Below are positions 45,901 to 54,721 of a stretch of DNA of 64,000 nt, piece after piece. How positions within the stretch are numbered: the first letter of the stretch is position 1; every line of letters starts with the position of its first letter. Position numbers and translations under genes: made by a program. The stretch spans positions 620,001 to 684,000 of the forward strand of contig NZ_WKLH01000002.1 of the NCBI RefSeq assembly GCF_010882175.1, written 5' to 3'. Source of the stretch: Mangrovibacterium lignilyticum (GTDB lineage Bacteria; Bacteroidota; Bacteroidia; Bacteroidales; Prolixibacteraceae). A model generated the notes under the pieces. The model was not told the origin of the DNA. It worked only from the letters and a program-made list of their open reading frames with translations, and made no database searches.

Positions 45901-46508
45901 AAAATCCCTAAAGGCTGTGATCCCTCAGAGAATCCCCACTCGGCGCTACAACCGCCGCAAACCCAAGGCAGGTCGCGAATTTCGGTTGGATGATCTACTT
46001 TCACCAGCAGTTCATTGTCGCCGGCTTTTAGTGCTTTGGTAATGTCGAGCGTAAAACTTGTGCGCCCCCCGGCATGGTAACCGATAGAGTCGCCATTGAG
46101 CCAAACAGTAGCATAAGATCCCACCCCCTCAAACCACAGAAAATACTGTTTATCCTGTTCCAGCTTGTCAACTGTCAGGTTCTTTCGATACAAAGCTGAG
46201 CCGTGCAAATTACCATGAACCATCCGTCGATAGCCTGCGTAATCATCCCAGTTGTGCGGCACATCAACCGGTTTCCAGTCACTCTCTGAAAAGCGATTGT
46301 CAGAATAATAAACGAATGCTTTCTCTTCATCGAGCAAAAGCGTTCTCCATTGCTCGTTTAAGTTAACTTGCTTTCGCACCGGCTGCTGTTTATCCAGTGG
46401 TTGGGCATTGCTGAATTGTGCATTCAGCAAGCAGGTAAATGCCAAAACACCACCCTTAACAAGTTGCGCTATTCGACTTCTATTTTTATGTTTTAATCGA
46501 CCAATCAT
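42945..46508 (-). CDS. GH2 glycoside hydrolase with C-terminal malectin-like domain
   Basis: A 1187-residue exported GH2 enzyme (signal ending NAQFSNAQ). Residues ~45-320 are the jelly-roll and Ig-like domains (PHNWDDYAGYRR, VWLNGDSIGYHAGGRTSF). The TIM barrel (~330-640) has the acid/base Glu453 in WGLENES and the candidate nucleophile Glu521 in NGEYGAW. A malectin-like module follows (~750-920; YRVNCGG, DYELELYFIEPWFG), and the C-terminus has further beta-sandwich regions ending FRFVKVQ. Specificity could be beta-galactosidase, beta-glucuronidase or beta-mannosidase. It follows the GH95 gene by 6 bases. Confidence 0.88.
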   Translation of the reverse strand: MIGRLKHKNRSRIAQLVKGGVLAFTCLLNAQFSNAQPLDKQQPVRKQVNLNEQWRTLLLDEEKAFVYYSDNRFSESDWKPVDVPHNWDDYAGYRRMVHGNLHGSALYRKNLTVDKLEQDKQYFLWFEGVGSYATVWLNGDSIGYHAGGRTSFTLDITKALKAGDNELLVKVDHPTEIRDLPWVCGGCSAEWGFSEGSQPLGIFRPVHLIVTDKVRIEPFGVHIWNDNNVSEKEAELNLTTELRNYGSQPQKLKVVSRLLDVDGQLVKEVVSKITAKPGVTDTISQQLTSIENPILWSIENPYLYTVETSVYKGKELLDKLGTPYGIRWIEWDVNHEGATNCFYLNGKPVYINGTAEYEHLMGRSHAFTDKQIKARVQQIVGAGYNSFRDAHQPHNFRYQEYWDSLGILWWTQMAAHIWFDNPDFKKNFKQLMTDWVRERRNSPSVILWGLENESTLPKEFAEECTDLIRKLDPTTSSQRLVTTCNGGEGTDWNVIQNWSGTYGGKPFEYDQELSKQLLNGEYGAWRSIDFHTEGDFEQDGPWSEDRFNLLMETKIRLAEKVKDRVCGQYHWLLNSHENPGRTQGGEGFRELDRVGPVNYKGLLSAWGEPLDGYYMFRANYAPKETEPMVYIVSHTWPDRWTEPGLKNGIRVFSNCDEVELFNGVREISFGKQKNPGRGHHFVFNDVDIQNDVLMAVGYVDGKEVAQDVIVLHHLPEAKNIELLAGKIAPEQGSQGRNYIYRVNCGGADYADQSGNTWMADVRWDGGDSWGSRNWTDDYPGLPAFYGSQRQTYDPIQGTKEWPLLQTFRYGQHKLGYHFPLEDGDYELELYFIEPWFGTGGGAVCEDWRVFDVAVNGEVVLKDLDIWKEVGHDRLLKKKIPVSITDGQLDLSFPTVKSGQAVISAIAISTVDNTLKAAPASKTLIQPSTKNKSWTAENWLNTGESIDGAGTCLFSSLAPVLYGTEWLKPGNVENAEKLEFSVAAEADIYLALIDTNLIPDGFRISPKTGVKITRNGEIEYQLYQKRIKAGEPVTLDANQGSVACALVAAVPVSTLDDARDLRPSVTYQATDAEGNGNTVLEEYLEQPAQKLLKAGDEAIFTFQVGLASKYGLEFRFSNPYEEDIPVEMSIESKDGRPMSSMDLEFVPAINRWRSLRTDTGTIINAGTYKLKLKLKKDGPLWFRFVKVQ

Positions 46509-46514
46509 GAATCT

Positions 46515-49004
46515 CTATTTTGCTAGTTTCAGGATGTACGTTTTTCCGGCTTCCGTTGGCAGATCGTAGCTAAAAGTCTCCGCCAGATTCACCGGTTCCA
46601 GTTTTGCTTTGTTTGAAATCAAAGGCTTTTTCACCTCACTCAGTTGGTAGAACGGATTTTCATTTTCTCCCTGAGCAACTATTAACTTCTTCCCGTTACT
46701 GCTCATTAACTGATTCAGCGAACGGATACGACAATTACCACCCAATTTTGAAAGCAGCTCCACTTCGGCAACTTTTCCGTTTTCCCATTTAATATCGATT
46801 TCAAAACCTCCGCGAGCCACTAGCCCGGCAATCTCTCCATCCTTCCACTGATCAGGCAAAGCCGGAAGAATGTCGATACAACCATCGTAGCTTTGCATTA
46901 GTATTTCGGCAATACCTGTAGTGCATCCAAAATTGCCATCAATCTGGAAAGGTGGATGTGCATCAAACAGGTTCGGATAAGTGCCACCGTGCTCTTTTCC
47001 GCCACCCGGAGGTACAGAAGGCGACAACTGATCACCAATTAATTTCAGAGCATGATTACCATCGCGGAAGCGAGCCCACAAATTCACTTTCCAGCCCATT
47101 GACCAGCCTGTAGACTCGTCGCCACGATATTCCAATGAGTTTTTGGCAGCCTGAAATAACTCGGGTGTGCGGAATGGTGAAATTTGGTTACTCGGGAACA
47201 CAGCATACAAATGCGAAACGTGACGGTGATTATCATCAGCCCGGTCCCAATCTTTAATCCATTCCTGTAATTGACTGATTTTTCCAATTTGGAGGGGCGG
47301 CAAACGATCTTTTGTCGTTGCTAACGTATCGGCAAATGCCGTATCTGTATCTAATATTTTGGATGCCTCAATGACATTTGAGAAAAGGTCGAATACCAGT
47401 TCGTTGTCGCAGGTATTTCCTACTCCAACATTAATACCCGGTAAATAGCTGTTTTCGGGCGACACAGAAGGGCCAATCACCAACCAACCATGCTCAGGTT
47501 CTTCAATCAAGATATCCAGCAAGAATTCTGCAGCACCTTTCATCGCCGGATAGACTTCTTTAAGGAAGCTTTTGTCGCCTGTATACTGATAGTGCTCCCA
47601 CAAATGCTGGCAAACCCATGCCCCGCCGGTTGGCCACATACCCGACCGTGCCCAGTCAATAGGGCCAGTCACCCGCCAAATATCGGTATTGTGGTGAAGT
47701 ACCCAACCACGAGCATTGTATAATACGCGGGCAGTTTCCTGTCCACTCACCGACAACTCTTTTACCATATTCAGAAAGGGCTCATGCAGTTCCGACAAGT
47801 TGGTCAGTTCGGCTGGCCAGTAGTTCATTTCAGCATTAATGTTACAGGTATATTTGCTATCCCAGGGAGGTGTTACCCGATCGTTCCAGATCCCTTGCAG
47901 GTTCAATGGCTGTCCACCTGGTTGCGAACCCGAGATCATCAGGTAACGGCCAAACTGAAAGTATAAGCTTACCAGCTGCGGATCGTCGCCACCTTTAAAG
48001 CGTTCAACCCGAATATCAGTTGGAAAAGCAGAGGCTTCACTATCGCCTAAATCAATGCTTACACGATCGAAATAGCTTTTGTAGATTTCCGCATGTTTCG
48101 CTTTTGAATTTTCAAAATCACCAGACATCGCTTCGTGTAAAATATCTTCAGCTTTCGCCAGTCCGTCGCCGCTAATATCCTTGTAGTTAATGAAATTCGT
48201 TCCTATTGAAATGAAAACCGTTGCTCTGTTTGCTCCGGTAATAATCAACTCATTGCCGTCCAACATCATCTGGCCGCCATCGATCTGAGGTTTAACCAGC
48301 GCGTGGAAGCGAACCCGTCCAATTTCTCCTTCGTGATCATCGGTAATTCCCGACAAATGAATGGTTGAATCCTTTTCCATGTTCACACGACTGCGAAGGC
48401 CGCAATCGAGTCCCATTTTGAAGTTGATCTTTCCTTCTTCGTCAGCTGTCAGGTTCACCATGATGGTGTTGTTATCGAGTGAAGCGATGTACTCACGGGA
48501 ATAGTTCACCTTGTTCAGGCGATACTCCACCTTCGTAACGGCATTTTCAATATCAAGCTCGCGGTAGTAGTTCTTCACTTCACCTTGCTCAGGGAAAGTC
48601 AACCACAGGTTACCAACAGGTTGGTACATCATCCCGTTATTAGGGGAACGCTTTTCCGCATTGGCCAAACCGTCAGCTTCCTGGTACTTTCTTTCGAAGA
48701 ACAACTTAACAATCTCCGGCATTACATCAGCAATTTCCGGATTAATATTTTGGTTTGGGCCTCCCGACCAAACGGTTTCTTCATTTAGTTGAATCTGATC
48801 AACATCTGTTCCTCCATATACCATCGCACCTAAGCGTCCGTTCCCAATCGGGAGCGCTTCATTCCAATTTGAAGCCGGTCGTTTATACCAAAGCTTCATC
48901 TTGCCATCGGACTGTGCCATTCCGCTTAATCCAAAACAAACCAATGTCAGCAGTATTAAAACACGCCTCCTCACACATCCGCTAGCTATTCTTATTCTTT
49001 TCAT
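46515..49004 (-). CDS. GH95 alpha-L-fucosidase/alpha-L-galactosidase
   Basis: An 829-residue exported GH95 enzyme (signal ending GLSGMAQ). The N-terminal beta-sandwich begins LWYKRPASNWNEALPIGNGRLGAMVYGG, a family signature. The (alpha/alpha)6 barrel has NINAEMNYWPAE (candidate catalytic Asn), SVSPENSY (candidate acid Glu) and HPPFQIDGNFG (Asp ~689). GH95 enzymes remove alpha-1,2-L-fucose or the similar L-galactose from hemicellulose and pectin side chains. Which sugar is not decidable here. The gene is followed 6 bases later by GH2, consistent with joint side-chain removal. Confidence 0.93.
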   Translation of the reverse strand: MKRIRIASGCVRRRVLILLTLVCFGLSGMAQSDGKMKLWYKRPASNWNEALPIGNGRLGAMVYGGTDVDQIQLNEETVWSGGPNQNINPEIADVMPEIVKLFFERKYQEADGLANAEKRSPNNGMMYQPVGNLWLTFPEQGEVKNYYRELDIENAVTKVEYRLNKVNYSREYIASLDNNTIMVNLTADEEGKINFKMGLDCGLRSRVNMEKDSTIHLSGITDDHEGEIGRVRFHALVKPQIDGGQMMLDGNELIITGANRATVFISIGTNFINYKDISGDGLAKAEDILHEAMSGDFENSKAKHAEIYKSYFDRVSIDLGDSEASAFPTDIRVERFKGGDDPQLVSLYFQFGRYLMISGSQPGGQPLNLQGIWNDRVTPPWDSKYTCNINAEMNYWPAELTNLSELHEPFLNMVKELSVSGQETARVLYNARGWVLHHNTDIWRVTGPIDWARSGMWPTGGAWVCQHLWEHYQYTGDKSFLKEVYPAMKGAAEFLLDILIEEPEHGWLVIGPSVSPENSYLPGINVGVGNTCDNELVFDLFSNVIEASKILDTDTAFADTLATTKDRLPPLQIGKISQLQEWIKDWDRADDNHRHVSHLYAVFPSNQISPFRTPELFQAAKNSLEYRGDESTGWSMGWKVNLWARFRDGNHALKLIGDQLSPSVPPGGGKEHGGTYPNLFDAHPPFQIDGNFGCTTGIAEILMQSYDGCIDILPALPDQWKDGEIAGLVARGGFEIDIKWENGKVAEVELLSKLGGNCRIRSLNQLMSSNGKKLIVAQGENENPFYQLSEVKKPLISNKAKLEPVNLAETFSYDLPTEAGKTYILKLAK

Positions 49005-49057
49005 CTTTATTATTTTTCGTCTCCGGTCTATTAACCTGGTATCTCTTTTGTTTGTGC

Positions 49058-51775
49058 TTAATAGAAAAGCCAGTCAACGGCCGGTCCATTCGGATCATCG
49101 ACCATACCGGCATCGTGAATTTCAATGTCTTGTCCTGCATCCATAAAGCCCAGAATCAGCACCCGGCCTTTACCTAAACCCAATTCCTGCTCACCGGCGT
49201 CAAAGCGATAGGTGTAAACATTCACCGGGTACAATCCCGGCAGGTCGATCGCATTGGCAATTTTAATATCTGCCTGTCCGCGATCGTTGGCATTTGCATT
49301 CGTTTCGAGCGTTGGTGGTTCTAAAACGGTGTAGCTGTTTGTGTTAAAATAGCCCACCACTACCTTCACCGATTTTTCAGATTTAAAGCGAAGAACAGTT
49401 CCGTTTTCGCGCTGCTCATTATCCGAAAATTTCACGCCCGACAAGCCGTTTAATTCGTCAGCTACTGCTGCTATTGTCGCTTTATTGTCGGTGTACACCT
49501 TCTCGCCTGGGGTCAATGGATAGCGTTTCACGCCTGCATTGAGGACCTGTACATTAACCGACTTCAATTGTGGGTAATCAGACTTCACTTCTCCAACATT
49601 GTCCTTCAGCATTTGCAAATTGCGCTTGAAGTTATCGACCTCCGTTTGATAATGTGGCAACAGTTCCTCCCATATTTTATTGGTTCCGTCGATCCCCGAA
49701 ATCGGAATGCGACGTTGGGCTGTTTGCATGCTGTTCGCATACAGGTAAGTGTCTTTAGTGAGATCAACCAACTTTTGATAATGCTCCAAACTCTTCACCA
49801 AATGCGGCAATGCAAATTCCAGGTCATCAATTTTGTTTGAATACTTGTACTTGAGTACCAACATGGCCGCTTTCACCTTCTCGGCAAAGCAATCGGCAAA
49901 AGCCTGGTAGCAGTGCATATCGTTTTGAAGTCGTGCAAACTCCACTGTATTCTCTGTGATTTGGGTTGAAACGGCATCGATAGCTTCCACCGCTTTCCGC
50001 CCATTCGCAGTCACTTCGTCGATAATTCCCGACGGAGTTTCACCTTCGTGCGCTTCACCTTTAAATTCCTTTTCAGCATAAACCTGCAACACTTCTTTCA
50101 CAGGGCCGCTCGATGTCCAGAAGTTGCTGTATACATTGTATTTCTGCGGATTGACTAATTGCCCCATAAACATACCCAGCAACAAAGTCTGGCGGTTACC
50201 ATCCGAAATCCCGAATGTGCGCAGCAGCTTAGGTGCAATTTCACCACTTTCTTCGTAAGCCGTCAAAATGTTTTCACCGGCTGTTTTGCTGCCGTAAAAT
50301 TCATTCAACTTCCCCGACCAGTAATTCACTTCCTCCAGGCTGTCACGCTTCGCTTTCCAGGCATAACGTCCCCAGGCGCCATACCAGATCCAGTCGCGAT
50401 CCATTTCCAGCAACCTGTTGTCGGTTTTATCGGCCGAGTATGGCCAATCCCAGTATGAAGCCTGTGGATATACATGCACACCATTTGCTCCCTGATCACG
50501 GTGCATAGCCTGTACACTCTTTTGAATGAAGTCGGGCGAACCATAGCGGAATGGTTCCAGATTGGCCAAGATGTGCACATTTGAAATATGCACCGATCCC
50601 AGCTGGCTAAGCGCCGTCGGAATAGATGACCAGGAATCACGCGGCGTATATGTTGTGAGCGATTCACCATTGTACTTAAACATCGTGTACAGGTTTTTAT
50701 AAATCGGCAAAGCGGCGCCCATCACGCGTTTGGCGTCGGTGTCGTGCCCACGCAACACAATCGGAGGTTCGTGGTCAGATCCCAAAGCTTTCAGGCCGTC
50801 CTGAACACCGGGGATAATGGTTTTGGTGAACCAGTCCACATCGTCATCAATGGTATTCATCGCTTCACCCAAAGTTACCAGCAAACCAACATTCGGATAA
50901 TTTTCGATAAAGGCGGCGATACTTTTCCGCGTGTAATCAGCAATCAAAGGCGTGATTGGCCGGCTGCGATCCTGCGTTTTCAGGTTGTTGTGCTCGGCAA
51001 ACGGTTTGGAAAGGATGATATTATAGAACATTTGAATCACCCAGATCCCCCGCTTATCTGCCTCTTTGGTCAGGAACGCAAACATCTCCTTATTCTTTTC
51101 AAAGGTTGCATCGTCGACCTCAACGGCATACGGATAATCTTTCAGCTTCACGAGTGAGGCAAATGGATGGCCATTCCACAAATACAAGGAATTATAGCGG
51201 TTTTCAACCATCATATCGAGATACTTGATCCAAAGCTTTTTGTCGTAAAACCAAGGAAAATTCTCCGGTGTATAGGGATATTCGTAAACGCCCCTTCCCG
51301 GCAAATAAGTTGTTTTCTGCAGTCCGATACAAGTACCGCGCATGACCATCTCCGGCTGATCGGCCAAATTGATGTCAGCAGGAAGTTCTCCCTTTTCTTT
51401 CAACTGATCGGCCAGATACAAACAACCATATAATATCCCGCTGATTCCGGTAGCGGTCACCTGAATGTTGCTGCCTTTACTTTCGATGGCATAGGCCTCT
51501 TCTGACAAATTAGCTCTACCATCATCCACCTTCGTTGTATCTTTTTGAATCTGTTGCAGGATAATTTTCGCGTCTTTTGTATCATCCGCAACTGTAGTAA
51601 TTTCAACCTGATAACCGGCTACTGACAACCGGGCTGAAAGCTGCTCAACGGCGTACTTTTCGCGCGGGCTGCTTTGTTCTGATACGATGACTACTTTCCC
51701 TTTTCCAGTGCAAGCCCAGAACGTAATCAGGGTAACAAGAAGGTATAAACTGTGTTTTATTCGTTGAAAATTCAT
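49058..51775 (-). CDS. Alpha-glucuronidase-like glycoside hydrolase, family unassigned
   Basis: A 905-residue exported protein with a lipobox-like signal (LITFWAC). Residues ~28-135 resemble the alpha/beta N-terminal domain shared by GH67, GH115 and GH20-type enzymes (VVIVSEQSSPREKYAVEQL, YAIESKGSNIQVTATGISGILYGCLYLAD). The central TIM-barrel-like part (~150-480) includes NRYNSLYLWNGHPF, NVGLLVTLGEAMNT and VHVYPQASYWDWPY, with candidate acidic residues in TLGEAM and RDQGANG. A helical region and a C-terminal beta-sandwich follow. It lacks the GH115 entry motif I would expect, so I do not assign a family. Removal of (methyl)glucuronic or galacturonic acid is plausible. Confidence 0.6.
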   Translation of the reverse strand: MNFQRIKHSLYLLVTLITFWACTGKGKVVIVSEQSSPREKYAVEQLSARLSVAGYQVEITTVADDTKDAKIILQQIQKDTTKVDDGRANLSEEAYAIESKGSNIQVTATGISGILYGCLYLADQLKEKGELPADINLADQPEMVMRGTCIGLQKTTYLPGRGVYEYPYTPENFPWFYDKKLWIKYLDMMVENRYNSLYLWNGHPFASLVKLKDYPYAVEVDDATFEKNKEMFAFLTKEADKRGIWVIQMFYNIILSKPFAEHNNLKTQDRSRPITPLIADYTRKSIAAFIENYPNVGLLVTLGEAMNTIDDDVDWFTKTIIPGVQDGLKALGSDHEPPIVLRGHDTDAKRVMGAALPIYKNLYTMFKYNGESLTTYTPRDSWSSIPTALSQLGSVHISNVHILANLEPFRYGSPDFIQKSVQAMHRDQGANGVHVYPQASYWDWPYSADKTDNRLLEMDRDWIWYGAWGRYAWKAKRDSLEEVNYWSGKLNEFYGSKTAGENILTAYEESGEIAPKLLRTFGISDGNRQTLLLGMFMGQLVNPQKYNVYSNFWTSSGPVKEVLQVYAEKEFKGEAHEGETPSGIIDEVTANGRKAVEAIDAVSTQITENTVEFARLQNDMHCYQAFADCFAEKVKAAMLVLKYKYSNKIDDLEFALPHLVKSLEHYQKLVDLTKDTYLYANSMQTAQRRIPISGIDGTNKIWEELLPHYQTEVDNFKRNLQMLKDNVGEVKSDYPQLKSVNVQVLNAGVKRYPLTPGEKVYTDNKATIAAVADELNGLSGVKFSDNEQRENGTVLRFKSEKSVKVVVGYFNTNSYTVLEPPTLETNANANDRGQADIKIANAIDLPGLYPVNVYTYRFDAGEQELGLGKGRVLILGFMDAGQDIEIHDAGMVDDPNGPAVDWLFY

Positions 51776-51809
51776 CCGTTTTCTGTTATTTCAAATTGAA
51801 TGATTGTCG

Positions 51810-52532
51810 TTACTTTTCCCTCGGTTGAACAGGATCCAGAAAAACCCAGGTTTCACCAGGTTCTGTTCCTTCTATTCCTTCCTGGTATTTACTCATGATG
51901 TTGTTCCACTCGACCATGCGGGGATTGTTTTCCACCGTTTTGGGATCAAGCTCATCAAGGGTTTTATCTGCTGGAATTGAAATGACGAGCATCAATTGGC
52001 GACCTGTTCTGAAAACCAGCAATTGTTGAAAGCCGGCATAGCAAAAACCTTCTGCCACCTCGGGCCACTCGTCAAACTGAACAGCATGGTAGTGGATGTA
52101 CTCAGCCTGCGCCACCGAATCGTCAACCAGATTAGCAGTCAGCAGGTAATCGCGCCAAGGTTTCACAACCGAGCTATCGCCGCAATCCTTTGTCCGATCA
52201 AATGCGTAAAAGGGTGCGTTGTAATATTTTATCTGCAGCTTGATTCCTGTTTTTAAAATCTTCTTGCTCAGGCCGCTTGTATCGGCAGCTTCTCCAAACA
52301 GCACCAAGTGGTTTTTCCAGCGATAGCTATCCAATCCTGTTTCGCCCAGCTGGTCCGCAAGAGAATCAACAAGCGGTTCCTCTTCCAGAATCAACTCAAT
52401 GGCAACCCGGTAACTTTCCGCTGTTGACTCCTCTCCGGCTACTGTTACCTTTTTACCGGACTGATTACAGGAAGCCAAGAGGAGCAAAATGAAGTATCCT
52501 CCGAAAACTCGAATTAAATTGATCTTTTTCAT
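51810..52532 (-). CDS. L-rhamnose-mutarotase-like lipoprotein, two-domain form
   Basis: A 240-residue lipoprotein (lipobox LLASC, anchor Cys22). The C-terminal ~100 residues (~140-235) match the L-rhamnose mutarotase fold: YHAVQFDEWPEVAEGF (the family's H..wWPE), then FQQLLVFRTGRQLMLVIS and PRMVEWNNIM. The N-terminal part (~40-115) looks like a second, degenerate copy of the same ferredoxin-like fold. The normal enzyme is a cytoplasmic ~104-residue dimer that interconverts alpha and beta rhamnose. Here it is exported and appears fused head to tail. It supports rhamnose- or fucose-like sugars in the target glycan. Loss of catalysis is possible. Confidence 0.75.
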   Translation of the reverse strand: MKKINLIRVFGGYFILLLLASCNQSGKKVTVAGEESTAESYRVAIELILEEEPLVDSLADQLGETGLDSYRWKNHLVLFGEAADTSGLSKKILKTGIKLQIKYYNAPFYAFDRTKDCGDSSVVKPWRDYLLTANLVDDSVAQAEYIHYHAVQFDEWPEVAEGFCYAGFQQLLVFRTGRQLMLVISIPADKTLDELDPKTVENNPRMVEWNNIMSKYQEGIEGTEPGETWVFLDPVQPREK

Positions 52533-52547
52533 ATTCTTGACTTCCGT

Positions 52548-54695
52548 TTAATGGAATACATCGCGTTCTTTAAAACCTTTCGGGTGAATGCTGATTCGTT
52601 CAGGTTCTTCTTCCGGGATAATATCTTTGTACTCATCCTCAATTCCCGCATTCTCGATTACTTTCTGTGCTACCTCCGGAAATTCATCTTCGCGAAAAGC
52701 GTAGGTTTCTTCAATGATATCGTTCGTACCATTGTCCATCAATAGGTTATTTTTTACATAATTTTCGCGAGCAGTAATATCGTGGCACCGCTTAGTCCAC
52801 AGGTGCAACCACATCCATTTGTAACTATCGTTACCGATCACATTTCGTGTAATGGTCAGATAAGCAGATCCATCGTCAGGATAAATACAACGTGGCCCGT
52901 TAAATATGTAGTTACCTTCGACCACCGTTCCCGGTTGCTCACCAAGCAGGTAAATAATTCCACCATCATCTAATACCTGGTGCGTATTACCGGCTCTGTT
53001 GAAACTGATGCTGTTATTCTTTGCAACGGTCGATGCCGGAATCTCAGAGTTCCCCCACCACCAACCGCAAACAATGGCTCCGTAGGGTGTCCACTCAATA
53101 TCGTTGTGCTCTATTTTTGTATTCGCCACGAAAAAAGCTGTAATCCCTTCGAATTGCCGGAAATCGAGACTTACATTCCGCAAATAATTATTGGCTATTT
53201 GATTGTTTTCGCACAGCCCTTCTATGCCGGCCAGGTAAATGGCGCCATCACCTGGTTTGTATGTGGGTACATAGGTATCGCCATTCGATGACGTATATGA
53301 ATAAGTAGCATCGTCACGGTTGTTGTCATTGCCATTGATCACTGAACCTGCATCAGCGAGCAGCAGATCGCCATGTTGCACGGCAGCGCTTTCGCCGGAT
53401 ATAGCATCGCCAATCTTATAGTGCTGCGGGTGTCCTACGTTAACAGCATTCCCGAGCAAGTCCTGAAAATAGTTTCCTTCTACCCGGCTGTCTGTTACAT
53501 CATTTACCAAATTGATGGCAGTACCTGAGCTAATGCCAACGAAGCGATTTCGAACGCACTCAATATTTTCGGCATTTTCAACCTGAATTGTTCCGGGTGG
53601 AACATCTGTACTGTTGTATTCGGTGGTATGCCAATTTCCACCGGGGATATATTTCACTGCTAAGCCCAAACTTTGAATACCGGCCAAACCATGTGATCCG
53701 GCCACTTCCATTAACGACCAATGGTCGTATGAAAAAATGATTCCTTCAAGGCGAATATTTTTGACCCGGTCTGTAGTCGATTTTCCCTTTACTTCAACTA
53801 AACCCTCTACTGTCGGAGCAATCACTTCAGCTGTGGCCATGTCTTCGCCATCACTGTAATAGTAAAGTGTTTTTGTATGACGGTCGAAATAGAACTCTCC
53901 CGGTGAATCCAGTAATTCAAAAGCATTGCGAATCACAAAACTCTTTTCGTAATTAATCTTGCCTGCCCAGGCCATGGTTGTTGCAATGGCGCCATAGGGC
54001 TGCTGCAGCTTGATCACAGTCGTATCAGCAATCTGCTCCATTTCACGAGCGCACAAAATCTTCTCAGTCCAGATATTGAATTGTACCAACTCAACATCGT
54101 CAGCATTGGAAAACGGCTGAATATCGGATGCAGCAAACTTAATTCCGTCTATCGCAGAGCCAGCACCAAAAGCCCAATCTTCATCACCGTCGATTTCGAA
54201 GGTTCCCCAATCCCCCAGACCATTAACCGGCACATCTGTTCCAGCCATATGCATCCGTTTGCCATTTACAAACAACGAACGCAGCTTTGTGTCACGATCC
54301 AGACTGGCCTTGTAAATGTTGCCATCATACTGTTCCCAACCGGTTACCTGAACACCACCGCTCACAACAACTTTGGCCCCCTCTGCTGAGCGGATGATTG
54401 TTGGAGACTCCTTTGTACCGGAATCGTCGGGGCCAATTACAATTGATTCATTTAAATCGTACGTCCCCTCTGCCAAAATAATTTGAATGCCGTTTTTGAC
54501 AGCCGATTGATTTTCCTTACGAAGCTCTCTCGCCTTTTCCAAAGCCTTCCGGATGGTTAACAAGGGCTTTTTCTCAGTACCCGAATTGGAATCTTTACCG
54601 TTAGGTGAAACCCAAATATCAGCTGCTGATACTGACAAGCTAAAGGCCGCCACCAGTATCGAAGCAAGTATGGTTTTAAGTTTAAATCGTTTCAT
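52548..54695 (-). CDS. Right-handed beta-helix glycosidase (GH141-like)
   Basis: A 715-residue exported protein (signal ending SLSVSAAD). It opens with the typical start of secreted beta-helix enzymes (IWVSPNGKDSNSGTEKKPL, TIRKALEKAREL) and continues with the helix coils (IIRSAEGAKVVVSGGVQVTGW, VEGNYFQDLLGNAVNVG, NNQIANNYLRNVSL). This architecture matches GH141, which contains an alpha-L-fucosidase of rhamnogalacturonan-II breakdown, and related uncharacterised families. Candidate acidic residues lie in the NGNDNNRDD and HQVLDDGGIIY stretches. It lies between GH2 and the rhamnose-mutarotase-like gene. Family assignment is tentative. Confidence 0.7.
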   Translation of the reverse strand: MKRFKLKTILASILVAAFSLSVSAADIWVSPNGKDSNSGTEKKPLLTIRKALEKARELRKENQSAVKNGIQIILAEGTYDLNESIVIGPDDSGTKESPTIIRSAEGAKVVVSGGVQVTGWEQYDGNIYKASLDRDTKLRSLFVNGKRMHMAGTDVPVNGLGDWGTFEIDGDEDWAFGAGSAIDGIKFAASDIQPFSNADDVELVQFNIWTEKILCAREMEQIADTTVIKLQQPYGAIATTMAWAGKINYEKSFVIRNAFELLDSPGEFYFDRHTKTLYYYSDGEDMATAEVIAPTVEGLVEVKGKSTTDRVKNIRLEGIIFSYDHWSLMEVAGSHGLAGIQSLGLAVKYIPGGNWHTTEYNSTDVPPGTIQVENAENIECVRNRFVGISSGTAINLVNDVTDSRVEGNYFQDLLGNAVNVGHPQHYKIGDAISGESAAVQHGDLLLADAGSVINGNDNNRDDATYSYTSSNGDTYVPTYKPGDGAIYLAGIEGLCENNQIANNYLRNVSLDFRQFEGITAFFVANTKIEHNDIEWTPYGAIVCGWWWGNSEIPASTVAKNNSISFNRAGNTHQVLDDGGIIYLLGEQPGTVVEGNYIFNGPRCIYPDDGSAYLTITRNVIGNDSYKWMWLHLWTKRCHDITARENYVKNNLLMDNGTNDIIEETYAFREDEFPEVAQKVIENAGIEDEYKDIIPEEEPERISIHPKGFKERDVFH

Positions 54696-54721
54696 GGTTT
54701 GTTTTTTTTAGTAGAAATCGA

